Shown here: piece by piece, positions 47,618 to 56,607 of the stretch
How positions within the stretch are numbered: position 1 is the stretch's first letter
How the letters are laid out: the number at the start of each line of letters is the position of its first letter
Assembly (NCBI GenBank): GCA_017640615.1
Contig: JAEPQK010000005.1
Coordinates: forward strand, 289,586 to 353,585
Source: Rhizobiaceae bacterium
GTDB lineage: Bacteria > Pseudomonadota > Alphaproteobacteria > Rhizobiales > Rhizobiaceae
Direction: 5' to 3'
Length of the DNA: 64,000 nucleotides
Made by a program: the position numbers and the translations under genes
Notes under the pieces: generated by a model
What the model saw: only the letters and a program-made list of their open reading frames with translations
Told to the model about the DNA's origin: nothing
Databases searched by the model: none

Positions 47618-48191
47618 CCTAACTATCTGAAAATCATAAGAATATCTATTTGTTTCGCGTGCCGAGCGATCTTGTTAGGCTCGCTATAGGCTCATGCCGG
47701 CTTAGGGCTACTTTCATAATCAGGACACCGCTGCGGCTATTGGCGCCAACTATGGCACCGATAACTGCGGAAGAAACTCGGAAGTGGCACAAACGAGACA
47801 ATCCCGGTTCAACACATCCGTTGCTGATGGCCGGGTGTCGACTCACAATCGGGCATTGGACAAACGGCACAGGGCGCCAATCCACAATTCGTCTCGAACC
47901 TCGTTGCCGCCTGACAGGGTGGGATCAACCGTGCCGCACTGGGACATACATCATTACAATGGCCAACCAGTGGATGCCGATCCATGAGAGTTCGATCGAC
48001 GCTGACATAGCGAGATTAGAACGATTTCATATATCTATTGCATTTGACATCTATCGCGGCATCTAGGAGGCTCTTCGAACTACGGCATCGGCCCCTGTCC
48101 CGAATAGAAAATGACGGTGACCCGCGCTGCGTCGATGCGACCTGGATCACTCCTCATACCATCGGAGTGCTCTTTTGCAGGAGCGTACTAA
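47618..48191. other. 574-bp region without a convincing gene
   Basis: Between the tRNA and the first ABC gene there is no open frame I can support. Small frames on both strands (for example 47650-48066 plus and 47646-47885 minus) have no recognisable motif. It may hold integration-site debris. The only functional signal is AGGAG at 48179-48183, the ribosome site of the next gene. Confidence 0.5.
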
Positions 48192-49004
48192 TTGTTGAAA
48201 AAATTGAATAGCACTTCACAAACGGAATTGAATGCACCCGTCGCGGTAAAGGTCGCGTCGGTCGACAAGATTTTCCCGACGCAAAGCGGCCAGAACATTT
48301 TGGCGCTAAAGAACGTTTCGCTGGACATCAAAGAAGGCGAGTTCGTTGCTGTCGTCGGACCAAGTGGTTGCGGCAAGAGCACGCTGATGCGGATCGTTTG
48401 CGGCCTTGATCGTGCTACCAACGGCTCCGTCTATGTTGGAAATCAACTTGTGCGCGCACCTGGCGACGATGTCGGTGTTGTGTTCCAAAACGCAGTGCTT
48501 CTGCCTTGGCTCGACGTACGTGGGAACATATTGCTTCCAGTCGATCTCAAAGGTAGGCGAAGCACAGCAGACGAAGAACGCCTTCAAGAACTGCTGAAGA
48601 TGACAAGGCTCGAGGGATTCGACAGCAAATACCCGTTCGAGTTGTCAGGCGGCATGAAGCAAAGAGTAGCGATCTGCCGCGCCCTGATGTGCGAACCGTC
48701 CCTACTTGTAATGGACGAGCCGTTCGGCGCTCTCGACGCGATGACCCGCGAGTCCATGAATTTGGAACTCATGAGAATCTGCGCAGAGACAAATGCAACT
48801 GTGATGTTCATTACCCACAGTGTCGCCGAAGCCGTGTTGATCGCCGACCGGGTCGCTGTCATGACCGCGAGACCCGGTGAAATCGCCGAAATTATTGATA
48901 TCGACATTCCTCGTCCGCGGGACTTGTCAGTATTTTCTCTGGAGCGTTTCAATGTCTACACAACTCGAATTAGGGAACTCCTCGGTGCAGAGACGATTGT
49001 CTGA
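48192..49004 (+). CDS. ABC transporter ATPase, SsuB/TauB/NitD type
   Basis: A 270-residue ATPase. Walker A is VVGPSGCGKSTLMR, the Q-loop is in VVFQNAVLLPWLDVRGNI, the signature is FELSGGMKQRVAICRAL, and Walker B is LLVMDEPFGALDAMTRE. The Q-loop sequence LLPWL is typical of nitrate/sulfonate/taurine importers. The start is a TTG, with AGGAG eight bases upstream. The permease gene overlaps its 3' end by 53 bases, so the two are coupled. The binding protein is probably the one encoded at 51363. Confidence 0.92.
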   Translation: MLKKLNSTSQTELNAPVAVKVASVDKIFPTQSGQNILALKNVSLDIKEGEFVAVVGPSGCGKSTLMRIVCGLDRATNGSVYVGNQLVRAPGDDVGVVFQNAVLLPWLDVRGNILLPVDLKGRRSTADEERLQELLKMTRLEGFDSKYPFELSGGMKQRVAICRALMCEPSLLVMDEPFGALDAMTRESMNLELMRICAETNATVMFITHSVAEAVLIADRVAVMTARPGEIAEIIDIDIPRPRDLSVFSLERFNVYTTRIRELLGAETIV

Positions 49005-49803
49005 TGTGGTTGCTTTTCGACGGATCTCACCGCACCTGCTCGCAGCCATTGGATTGCCGCTGGCGACGCTCATTCTTTTGGTTTGGTACTGGGACTGGGC
49101 CGTAACTGCCTACGAAATTCCTACCACACTCCTTCCCAGGCCTTACGATGCTTTCCAGTCACTGTCCCAGGGGATCGCGGATGGGAGCCTTGTATTCCAC
49201 ACTTGGGTGACGCTTCAGGAGGTAGTCTATGGATTTGTAATCGGCGCTGCCGGAGGTCTGCTTCTCGGTATTTTGATCGCAGAGTCAAACTACGTGCGGA
49301 TGGCCTTGTTCCCCTTCCTGATTGCGTTCCAAATGGTCCCCAAGGTAGCAGTGGCGCCGCTCTTCATTATCTGGCTAGGCTATGGGATTACGTCAAAGAT
49401 TGCGATTGCCGCTAGTATCACCTTCTTCCCGGTTGTGATCAATACAATCGCAGGTTTGAGGTCAGTTGACGTAGCTACCATAGAAATGTTGCGTGCATAC
49501 AGAGCAAGCCGATGGCAAGTATTTCATCGCGCAAAGCTACGTTATGCATTGCCGTATATTTTTGCTAGTCTTGAAGTGGCAATCGTCTTGGCTGTAATTG
49601 GAGCAATTGTTGCAGAATTTGTTGGTTCGTCGAGCGGACTGGGTTACTTGATATTGCAAGCAACGCACACACTTGAGACCGGAGAAATATTTGCGGTGCT
49701 TGTGATGCTCTCCATTCTGGGGGTGCTTTTGAACGGCTTGGTGCGCTTTTTCGCAAAGCGCGCGTTGTTCTGGCACGAGAGCGAGCGAAGTACTTCTCGT
49801 TGA
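48952..49803 (+). CDS. ABC transporter permease, SsuC/TauC type
   Basis: A 283-residue permease with about six helices. The EAA loop is GLRSVDVATIEMLRAYRASR. The N-terminal region ILLVWYWDWAVTAYEIPTTLLP and WVTLQEVVYGFVIGAAGGLL match the sulfonate/nitrate/NMT1 group. ATG 48952 has GGAGCG in front. A strong terminator lies 24 bases after the stop, so the ATPase and permease form their own transcript. Confidence 0.92.
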   Translation: MSTQLELGNSSVQRRLSDVVAFRRISPHLLAAIGLPLATLILLVWYWDWAVTAYEIPTTLLPRPYDAFQSLSQGIADGSLVFHTWVTLQEVVYGFVIGAAGGLLLGILIAESNYVRMALFPFLIAFQMVPKVAVAPLFIIWLGYGITSKIAIAASITFFPVVINTIAGLRSVDVATIEMLRAYRASRWQVFHRAKLRYALPYIFASLEVAIVLAVIGAIVAEFVGSSSGLGYLILQATHTLETGEIFAVLVMLSILGVLLNGLVRFFAKRALFWHESERSTSR

Positions 49804-49826
49804 TCCTCCCAAGACAACGATACCTG

Positions 49827-49855
49827 CGACCGCCAGATTGGCGGTCGTTTTTTTT
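49827..49855 (+). terminator. Strong rho-independent terminator after the ABC permease
   Basis: CGACCGCCA and TGGCGGTCG form a perfect 9-bp stem with a GAT loop, followed by eight T residues. It separates the ATPase-permease pair from the monooxygenase gene. Confidence 0.9.
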
Positions 49856-50004
49856 CTGCCGGTATATCTCGGTTAAGTCGGCTTGCTCGTTTCCATCTAA
49901 TAGTTGGATCGGGCCGTTACCTATTCTGAATTGGACAGCCGTACGGCCTCCGAAGACAATTCCCGAGTGGCGATCGAGATCGTCCCAACAACTAAGAGTG
50001 AAAT

Positions 50005-51318
50005 ATGTCTAAACGTCTCCATCTCGTTTGGTTTCTTGCTGGAATTTGCCCGCGCGGTTGGGCCGACCCTCGCTGGGGGGCAGGCTACGACTACCGCCGA
50101 CCGGAGCTGTACATGGATGCGGCCCGCACGCTCGAACGAGGGATGTTCGATGCTGTGCTGATTGCAGACCAGCCGTCTATAGACGACACGTACACGGGAT
50201 CGATAGCGCCAGCGCTGCGCGCCGGAAATGACAGTCTATGCGGTGACCCGCTCGTCCCACTAGCGATGATGGGTGCGGTGACCAAACACATCGGGTTGGT
50301 TCCTACCCTTACGACGACCTTCCATCCTCCATATCTGTTGGCGCGGCAGCTCAATGCAATGGACCACATGACGAATGGGCGGGCTGGATGGAACGTTGTA
50401 ACCAGCACGCGGCTCACCGACGGTCATAACTTCGGCATCGATCTTCCTGACAAAGACCTCCGCTACGACATGGCCGACGAATTCGTTGAGCTCTGCCATA
50501 AACTCTGGAATAGCTGGGAACCAGACGCCATCGAAATGGATATTGGTGGTGGCCAATTCGCCAACCCGGAGAAAGTCTCTGCGATAAATTTCGAAGGAAA
50601 GTGGTTTCGTTCGCGAGGACCCTTGACTATGCCCCGCTCACCCCAGGGCTCGCCGGTCATCTTCCAAGCAGGTGGGTCAGGTCGCGGACGACAGTTCGCT
50701 GCAAAAAACGCGGACTGCATTTTGAGCAATCAAAATTCGATCGCCGGCATGAAAGAATATGTCGATGACGTCACGGCGCGTTCCAAGGAATTCGATCGCC
50801 CCGTACCGCGCGTCCTTTTCAGCATTCAGCCTATCGTGGGGGATACTCAAGAAGCGGCAGAGGAGAAGCGGCGGGCCTATGAGCGGCTCGCCGACCATGA
50901 GGCCTATCTCACGTCTGGTCTAGTATTCGCTTCAATGTCGCTTGGTGTCGACATGGCACAATTCGATCTGGATACACCCCTGGCTGACCAACTTCACAAG
51001 CTTGACGGCAAGAAGCCTGGCGAATCTCTTCTCTTTCAGTATTTCAAGGCTCGGCCGGATGTGACACCGCGAGACATCGGCCGCAATGAAGCGCTGAAAA
51101 CCACATTGCCGATGTGCGGCACGCCCGAGCAGATCGCGCGACAAATGCAGGAAGTTGCGGAGGAGACGGGTGCTGCAGGGTTCATGATCCGCGAAGCGTT
51201 TTTGCCGTCATACTTGTCCGACATCGTTGATCGTGTGGTGCCCGAATTGCAAGCGATCGGGGCGATGCGGACCGCATATGCAGGCAAGACTTTCAGAGAG
51301 AATATCTTGGAATTCTAG
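50005..51318 (+). CDS. FMN-dependent monooxygenase, NtaA/SnaA/DszA family
   Basis: A 437-residue luciferase-superfamily oxygenase. The NtaA-type signatures are KRLHLVWFLAGI at the start, WADPRWGAGYDYRRPELYMD, LTTTFHPPYLLARQLNAMDH, TNGRAGWNVVTS and PVIFQAGGSGRGRQFAAKNA. Known relatives oxidise nitrilotriacetate, EDTA, dibenzothiophene sulfone and dimethylsulfide and need FMNH2 from a partner reductase; such a reductase is encoded at 59697. The ATG follows AAGAGTGAAAT, a weak ribosome site. The binding protein gene follows 44 bases later. The substrate is unknown. Confidence 0.92.
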   Translation: MSKRLHLVWFLAGICPRGWADPRWGAGYDYRRPELYMDAARTLERGMFDAVLIADQPSIDDTYTGSIAPALRAGNDSLCGDPLVPLAMMGAVTKHIGLVPTLTTTFHPPYLLARQLNAMDHMTNGRAGWNVVTSTRLTDGHNFGIDLPDKDLRYDMADEFVELCHKLWNSWEPDAIEMDIGGGQFANPEKVSAINFEGKWFRSRGPLTMPRSPQGSPVIFQAGGSGRGRQFAAKNADCILSNQNSIAGMKEYVDDVTARSKEFDRPVPRVLFSIQPIVGDTQEAAEEKRRAYERLADHEAYLTSGLVFASMSLGVDMAQFDLDTPLADQLHKLDGKKPGESLLFQYFKARPDVTPRDIGRNEALKTTLPMCGTPEQIARQMQEVAEETGAAGFMIREAFLPSYLSDIVDRVVPELQAIGAMRTAYAGKTFRENILEF

Positions 51319-51362
51319 AAATCGGCCTATTGCAACCGGGGTCGCGAGCGCAGGAGAGAACT

Positions 51363-52478
51363 ATGTACGTCAACAAAAGTTCATTTTTGGAACTGAACCG
51401 TAGGAAGTTTCTGGGGGCGGCGGCATCAGCGCTGGCTCTACCAGTAACTGGGTCGTTGCCCGCCCTGGGATCCGATACATCGCTGGCTATCGGTATGGCG
51501 AACTCGGTGATGACCGTCACATACCCTTACATCACTACCTCTCTGGCACATGGGTTCTTCGAGGAGGAGGGCGTGAATGTTGATGTTGTGATGGGACAGA
51601 ACTCGTCGCAGATTTTGTCGCTACTTGCAGGCGGAACCGTCGACCTCGTTTTCTGTAATCCTGAGCCCGTAATCCAGCTTGCTGCTGACAAGAACGTGCC
51701 GGTAAAGAGCGTCTTCGTCGTTCTGGTCGCTCAATACATTCTAACGGTGCCAGAAGGAAGCCCGATCCAAACGGTCAAGGACCTCAAGGGCAAGCGCATC
51801 GGCATGGCTAGCCCTGTTTCAGGCATAGACTACCTCAAGGCGCGCCTGATGGACGAGGGAATGTCAGTAGATGACATCGAGATTGTTCCCACAGGTTTTG
51901 GCGGGCAGACAATTGAGGCTGTCAAACAGGGCCAAGTCGATGCAATCATGTACTGGAGTGATGCATTGGCTCTATTTCGGTATTCGGGGTTGGAGCTACG
52001 GAATTTGCCCAAAGCCGATTGGGAGCAGGGACTCTATCAGTATGTAGCTGCTACTCGCCAGGATGTGATCGATACTAAGCCCGAGGCGCTTAAGCGAGCT
52101 CTAAGGGCGATGGCAAGAAGCCAGATGCTCTCTGTTGTTTCGCCAAAGGCAACAATTGACGCATTCTGGAAGCAGTATCCGGATCAAGCGCCGAAGGCCG
52201 GGGAAGAAGAGGCTGCATTCGGGCAGGCGCTGGCGCGGGTCAGACAGCAGAACACGGTTATCGGAATCGAAAGTAATCCAAGCCGAGAAACCATTATGAG
52301 TCACCAGTGGGGCAAGCAGGAACTGTCTTCCTGGGACCGTATGCAGGAAAACCTGCTCAGGGTGGGCTCTCTAAAAAACAAGGTGGACCCCGCAACCTTG
52401 TTCGACGACCAGTTCAGCGCCTATGCGAATGACTTTGATCGTGAACAGATTTATGAACTGGCTGCAGCAGCGGAATAG
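51363..52478 (+). CDS. ABC transporter substrate-binding protein, NMT1/SsuA type, Tat-exported
   Basis: A 371-residue periplasmic protein. LNRRKFLGAAASALALPVTG is a twin-arginine signal. The NMT1-like domain shows ITTSLAHGFFEEEGVNVDVV, GTVDLVFCNPEPVIQLAA and DLKGKRIGMASP, as in binding proteins for sulfonates, nitrate and pyrimidine precursors. AGGAGAGAACT precedes the ATG at 51363. It should serve the ATPase and permease at 48.2-49.8 kb, with the monooxygenase gene between them, so uptake and first attack are encoded together. Confidence 0.9.
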   Translation: MYVNKSSFLELNRRKFLGAAASALALPVTGSLPALGSDTSLAIGMANSVMTVTYPYITTSLAHGFFEEEGVNVDVVMGQNSSQILSLLAGGTVDLVFCNPEPVIQLAADKNVPVKSVFVVLVAQYILTVPEGSPIQTVKDLKGKRIGMASPVSGIDYLKARLMDEGMSVDDIEIVPTGFGGQTIEAVKQGQVDAIMYWSDALALFRYSGLELRNLPKADWEQGLYQYVAATRQDVIDTKPEALKRALRAMARSQMLSVVSPKATIDAFWKQYPDQAPKAGEEEAAFGQALARVRQQNTVIGIESNPSRETIMSHQWGKQELSSWDRMQENLLRVGSLKNKVDPATLFDDQFSAYANDFDREQIYELAAAAE

Positions 52479-52491
52479 TTTGTGCGACTAC

Positions 52492-52521
52492 GGAGCCCCG
52501 TGCGAAGCATCGGGGCTCCTT
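52492..52521 (+). terminator. Terminator between the binding protein gene and lysR
   Basis: GGAGCCCCG (52492-52500) pairs with CGGGGCTCC (52511-52519) around a ten-base loop. A short TT follows. It serves the plus-strand monooxygenase-binding protein unit and may also act for the convergent LysR gene. Confidence 0.75.
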
Positions 52522-52533
52522 CCCATCCTGCGT

Positions 52534-53454
52534 CTAGACGTCATCGATCTTGCGCAACATTCCTGGAAACGCCTTCATCTGTCGTAGCGCTTCCTTCTGG
52601 ACCTCTTTGACGATTTCAACCACCGCGCGCGACTGTGGTCTATCGCTACGCCAGAAGATACCTCGCTCTACGGAAAGTCCCTCGATCCGCGCACCTTTCC
52701 AGCGGCCTTTTTCAACATCGTCAGCGATCCAAGCTGCGGGCATCATTACGAACCCAAAATCTGAATTTAGCGCTGAATGCGCTACTGCACGAATGTCGCC
52801 TTCAACGACGGACGCGGTTTGTACCTTTGAGTGCATGTTAAGTCGCCGCAAAGCGTCTCCCACAAACTTCGCGTTGATCAATGGGAGCCCCGCAAGCTCG
52901 TTCGGCTGTAGGCTGGTTCTATTTTTAAATGGCCAAATAGATTTCGAACTTGCCAGCCATATATCTTCGCTGAAAAGCGGAAGGTTGGCGAGATCTTGGT
53001 GCCGCACGTTTTGCATCATGATTGCTACATCGAGCTGGCCTGAGAGGAGGGCATTGGTCAATTCCCCGGTCAGGCCTTCTTTGATCTTAAACGACACCTT
53101 GGGGTGCATCGCAGCGAATTTCGCGACCAGCGGCCCTACGAACAGGTCACCCGTCGACGGAAGATAACCGAGTCGGATTTCGCCGACCGGCTCGGCTGCG
53201 TGGGATCGAGCCTCGTCCACCAATTGTTCGGAGAGTCGGATGATCGCTTCCGCGCCTTCAGCAAATTTGGCGCCTTCAAGTGTGGCCTTTACGCCGCGCG
53301 GGTGCCTTACGAGGAGCATTATTCCGAGTTCCTCCTCGAGCATCTTGATGGTCCTGCTGAGGGCTGACTGGGCGACGTTCAGCTCGGAAGCGGCTTTAGT
53401 CACGCTCTCAAGCCTAATTACTGTAGTCACTTGCCTGAGAGCTCTCAGGTCCAT
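52534..53454 (-). CDS. LysR-family transcriptional regulator
   Basis: A 306-residue LTTR. The helix-turn-helix is in SVTKAASELNVAQSALSRTI with KMLEEELGIMLLVRHPRGVK following. The co-inducer domain runs from about residue 90 (GEIRLGYLPSTGDLFVGPLV). It is divergent from the RidA gene, and the spacer contains a perfect seven-base inverted repeat. It most likely responds to a pathway intermediate and controls RidA-CocE expression. Confidence 0.92.
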   Translation of the reverse strand: MDLRALRQVTTVIRLESVTKAASELNVAQSALSRTIKMLEEELGIMLLVRHPRGVKATLEGAKFAEGAEAIIRLSEQLVDEARSHAAEPVGEIRLGYLPSTGDLFVGPLVAKFAAMHPKVSFKIKEGLTGELTNALLSGQLDVAIMMQNVRHQDLANLPLFSEDIWLASSKSIWPFKNRTSLQPNELAGLPLINAKFVGDALRRLNMHSKVQTASVVEGDIRAVAHSALNSDFGFVMMPAAWIADDVEKGRWKGARIEGLSVERGIFWRSDRPQSRAVVEIVKEVQKEALRQMKAFPGMLRKIDDV

Positions 53455-53522
53455 TTTACTCCTCCATTCGATATAACAACATTAGATCGGACACATAGAA
53501 AACATGCAATAGACATATGGTA

Positions 53523-53545
53523 GTTGCCATGGGAGTTTTGGCAAC
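53523..53545. promoter_or_regulatory. Inverted repeat in the lysR-ridA divergent spacer
   Basis: GTTGCCA (53523-53529) and TGGCAAC (53539-53545) form a perfect inverted repeat with nine bases between, about 35 bases before the RidA start and 70 before the LysR start. The arm spacing fits a dimer-binding regulator and the location fits the LysR protein, though the T-N11-A core of LysR boxes is not cleanly met. Confidence 0.45.
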
Positions 53546-53577
53546 CGAAATCGAAAATCGCAGACGCAGGAGCCGAG

Positions 53578-53922
53578 ATGCCGAAACCATTCCCACTGTC
53601 CACCTGTCGGGAAGCCTCAGGGTTGGTGTTCTTCTCGGGGCAAGTTCCGCTTAACAACGGGGAGCTGATTGGTGACGATTTCGCCGAGCAAGCAAGGCAG
53701 GCTTTTCAGAACCTTGCACATGCTTTGTGGGAAGTAGGTCTGCACGAAACTGACGTGATCAAGTGCAATTGCTATTTGAGAAACGCGTCCGACATGCCGC
53801 GCTTCAACGAGATCTATGAAGGGTTCTTTGGAGCGCCTTTCCCCGCGCGCACGACAATATTGGCCGAGTTTCCAAACCCGGCATTTCTCATCGAGATTGA
53901 GGCCATTGCACAACGTGGATGA
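53578..53922 (+). CDS. RidA/YjgF/YER057c/UK114-family protein
   Basis: A 114-residue Rid protein. It has FFSGQVPLNNGELIG, then QARQAFQNLAHALWEVGL, and the conserved FPARTTILAEFPNPAFLIEI with the Arg that binds the carboxylate of imine intermediates. RidA proteins hydrolyse reactive enamines or imines. ATG 53578 (MPKPFPL) follows AGGAGCCGAG. It is next to the CocE-type hydrolase gene 32 bases on. In this cluster it suggests that a C-N bond cleavage releases an imine. Confidence 0.9.
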   Translation: MPKPFPLSTCREASGLVFFSGQVPLNNGELIGDDFAEQARQAFQNLAHALWEVGLHETDVIKCNCYLRNASDMPRFNEIYEGFFGAPFPARTTILAEFPNPAFLIEIEAIAQRG

Positions 53923-53954
53923 CCGGCAGGTATTCGCCAGGGTAGGGAAGACTG

Positions 53955-55751
53955 ATGCAGAAAACGACTGTGCCTGAACCATCCGAGCGCGTTCGCGCTG
54001 TACGAGATGGAATGCTCGTGGAGTGGGATGTTCCAATTGTCATGGACGATGGAATAGCGTTGCGCGCCGATATTTTCAGGCCGCCGAACGAAGGGACTTT
54101 TCCGGCAATCTTGAGCTATGGCCCTTATGCGAAAGGGCTTAGCTTTCAAGAATATTTCCCAAAGCAGTGGCAGCAAATGTGCAAGGCGTTCCCCGAGGTG
54201 CTCGAGGGGTCATCGTGCAAATATCAGAACTGGGAAGTTGTTGACCCAGAGAAGTGGGTGCCCGACGGCTATGCGTGTGTGCGTATCGACAGTAGGGGAG
54301 CCGGACGCTCGCCAGGGTACATAGATCAGCATAGCCCAAGGGAAGCGCAGGATTTCCACGATTGCATAGAATGGGTCGCAAAACAGAACTGGTGCAATGG
54401 CAAAGTTGGCCTAAATGGAATCTCCTACTACGCCGTAAATCAGTGGCGTGTTGCGAGTTTGCAGCCACCTCACCTGGCGGCTCTGTGTGTATGGGAAGGC
54501 TGCGCGGACCGATACCGGGAATCCACCCATCATGGTGGAATTCTATCAACCTTCGCGCGTGACTTTCAGCCCAAACAAATACTGAGGGTGCAGCATGGAC
54601 TTGGGACCCGGGGACCGCGCAGCTCAGTTACCGGAGAGTATGTAAGCGGCCCACGCGAACTCGATGATTCTCAGTTGGAGAAAAACCGCGCACCTCAGTG
54701 GCAGCAGCTGCAAGAAAACGAACTCGACAACGAATTTTATCAGACCCGGTCGGCAGTGTGGAACAAGATCGAAGTGCCGTTACTTTCAGCTGGCAATTGG
54801 GGCGGACACGGCCTTCACCTGCGCGGCAATATCGAAGGATTTCTGCGCGCGGCATCCCGAGAAAAATGGCTGGAAGTGCACGGGCATGCCCATTGGACGC
54901 ATTTCTACTCAGACTATGGGCTGAGTCTCCAAAAGAAGTTTTTTGGCCACTTTCTGAAGGGTGAGGACACCGGGTGGGCCAAGCAGCCAAAAGTGCAGCT
55001 GCAAATCCGTCACCCCGGTGAGCGATTCGTGCAGCGAGACGAAGCAAGTTGGCCAATTGATAGAACTCAATGGATGAAGCTCTATCTCACCGAGAACCAA
55101 AAACTATCCCCGAAGCCGTCTTCGCAGGACGGAGTCATCGAATTCGACGCCCTTGGGGACGGACTTCAGTTCAAAACCGAGCCTCTAGCTGAGGAGGTCG
55201 AAATAACTGGTCCGTTGATGTCACGTATGTTGGTTTCGTCAACCACGTCCGATGCCGATCTGTTCTTGGTACTTAGTCTTTTTGACCCAGAGGGTCGGGA
55301 GGTTCTTTTTCACGGTGCTAATGACCCTGCGATGCCGATCGCGATGGGCTGGCTGCGCGCATCACATCGCAAGCTCGATTGCTCGGTCTCGCTTCCTTAC
55401 CGGCCCTACCATTCACACGATGAAAAGCTGCCCCTGAGCCCGGGTATTCCGGTTCCACTCGATATCGAAATTTGGCCAACGTGCATCGTATGTCCAAAAG
55501 GATATACGTTGGCACTTTCCGTTAGAGGCAAGGACTTTGAACATAGTGGCCCTGCGGTGCCTTCCCCATGGGGTGGCGAGCCCATGAGGGGTGCTGGGCC
55601 ATTTCAGCACAACGATGAAGCGGACAGACCTCGAGACGTTTTCGGAGGTCGGACAACGATCCACATCTCAAAGGGCGAAGAACCATACTTGCAGTTGCCC
55701 GTTATTCCTCCAAAATCAGAGCCCAATCGCAACTGCCTGGCGTTCGAATAA
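53955..55751 (+). CDS. CocE/NonD-family alpha/beta hydrolase
   Basis: A 598-residue hydrolase of the X-Pro dipeptidyl-peptidase S15/CocE family. The N-terminal segment MDDGIALRADIFRPPNEGTF is typical. The nucleophile Ser is in VGLNGISYYAVNQW; the catalytic His is probably in HGHAHWTHFYSD. The C-terminal jelly-roll domain (from about residue 385) is present. Family members cleave ester or amide bonds, including cocaine and glutaryl-cephalosporins. A signal peptide is absent, so it acts in the cytoplasm. It is probably expressed with RidA. Confidence 0.9.
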   Translation: MQKTTVPEPSERVRAVRDGMLVEWDVPIVMDDGIALRADIFRPPNEGTFPAILSYGPYAKGLSFQEYFPKQWQQMCKAFPEVLEGSSCKYQNWEVVDPEKWVPDGYACVRIDSRGAGRSPGYIDQHSPREAQDFHDCIEWVAKQNWCNGKVGLNGISYYAVNQWRVASLQPPHLAALCVWEGCADRYRESTHHGGILSTFARDFQPKQILRVQHGLGTRGPRSSVTGEYVSGPRELDDSQLEKNRAPQWQQLQENELDNEFYQTRSAVWNKIEVPLLSAGNWGGHGLHLRGNIEGFLRAASREKWLEVHGHAHWTHFYSDYGLSLQKKFFGHFLKGEDTGWAKQPKVQLQIRHPGERFVQRDEASWPIDRTQWMKLYLTENQKLSPKPSSQDGVIEFDALGDGLQFKTEPLAEEVEITGPLMSRMLVSSTTSDADLFLVLSLFDPEGREVLFHGANDPAMPIAMGWLRASHRKLDCSVSLPYRPYHSHDEKLPLSPGIPVPLDIEIWPTCIVCPKGYTLALSVRGKDFEHSGPAVPSPWGGEPMRGAGPFQHNDEADRPRDVFGGRTTIHISKGEEPYLQLPVIPPKSEPNRNCLAFE

Positions 55752-55767
55752 TCTAGTCATTGTTGCA

Positions 55768-55783
55768 TTTATCATACGATAAA
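55768..55783. promoter_or_regulatory. TetR-type operator 1 (upstream of tetR)
   Basis: TTTATC-ATAC-GATAAA, a perfect six-base inverted repeat with a four-base centre, 41 bases before the TetR start codon. The same arms occur in two more sites at 56539 and 56571. The arrangement is that of a self-regulating TetR repressor. Confidence 0.75.
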
Positions 55784-55824
55784 ATTATGAGGTCACCACT
55801 GATGGTTTCAGAAGGTGGCGTCGA

Positions 55825-56493
55825 ATGGCCAACTATCGAAAGCCCGTGGCTAATCAAGACGGCGGGCAGATCAAACGAAAACTCAGTGCAGCTGAGCGCC
55901 GAACAGCCTACATTGAAGGGGCCATTCGTTGCTTTTCAGAGATCGGTTTCGATGCCAGCACGAGGGAAATCGCTCGCTTTCTTGGAGTTACGCAGCCGCT
56001 TCTATATAAGTATTTTCCCAGCAAAGAAGAGCTTATCAATGAAGTATATAGGCACGTATATCTAGGAAGGTGGGGGAAAAACTGGGCTAGTCAACTTCAC
56101 AACCGCGCTATTCCAATAAGAGAGCGCCTGATTGACTTTTACATCGACTATTATAGATCAGTTTTCGATCGAGACTGGTTGCGTATTTACCTATTCTCTG
56201 CGCTTCGGGGTGCCAAAATAAACAAATGGTATGTCGAGATGTTGGAGGCGCAAGTTATCCGGCCAATTGCACTCGAGCTCAAGCGTGAGTTGATATCAAC
56301 CGAAGGTCAGAATGCATCTGAGGCGGAAGTGGAGGCGGTCTGGTCGCTTCAGTCTTCTGTATATTACTACGGCGTTCGATCGCTCGTCTACGAAGTAGAG
56401 CCGAGCGTCGACGTTGCAACGATGATTGCAAATTCAGTTGATTCGCTAATGGCAGTGTTTCCCAATCTGTCGTCTGGGCGCGAGCAAACCTAG
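55825..56493 (+). CDS. TetR-family transcriptional regulator
   Basis: A 222-residue repressor. The DNA-binding domain has the TetR_N pattern RRTAYIEGAIRCFSEIGFDA, then STREIARFLGVTQPLLYKYF. The remaining 150 residues form the ligand-binding helical domain. The gene is visibly AT-rich, more than any core gene in the window. The start ATG 55825 has AAGGTGG upstream. Palindromic sites in front of it and in front of the next gene form its likely operators. It probably releases DNA on binding a pathway metabolite. Confidence 0.92.
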   Translation: MANYRKPVANQDGGQIKRKLSAAERRTAYIEGAIRCFSEIGFDASTREIARFLGVTQPLLYKYFPSKEELINEVYRHVYLGRWGKNWASQLHNRAIPIRERLIDFYIDYYRSVFDRDWLRIYLFSALRGAKINKWYVEMLEAQVIRPIALELKRELISTEGQNASEAEVEAVWSLQSSVYYYGVRSLVYEVEPSVDVATMIANSVDSLMAVFPNLSSGREQT

Positions 56494-56538
56494 TCATCCC
56501 GTTTGCAAATTCATCCCTGTAAGAGGGGTTCCTCGTTG

Positions 56539-56588
56539 TTTATCAATCGATAAATTTTCTTGACTGTAAGGTTATCGATTGATAACAA
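56539..56588 (+). promoter_or_regulatory. Promoter with TetR operators 2 and 3 for the cyclase operon
   Basis: Operator 2, TTTATC-AATC-GATAAA (56539-56554), and operator 3, GTTATC-GATT-GATAAC (56571-56586), flank a sigma70-like promoter: TTGACT (56560-56565), 17 bases, TAACAA (56583-56588). Operator 3 fills the spacer and overlaps the -10 box; operator 2 ends five bases before the -35. The centres are 32 bp apart, about three helical turns, so both face the same side. Start codon ATG 56608 is 20 bases downstream of the -10. Confidence 0.78.
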
Positions 56589-56607
56589 GGTGGAAACGGA
56601 GGATGCT

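Noticed and set aside
47650..48066. 138-codon frame behind tRNA-Arg considered as an integrase remnant
   Set aside because: No tyrosine recombinase R-H-R-Y residues or other integrase motif could be found in it or in the opposite frame.
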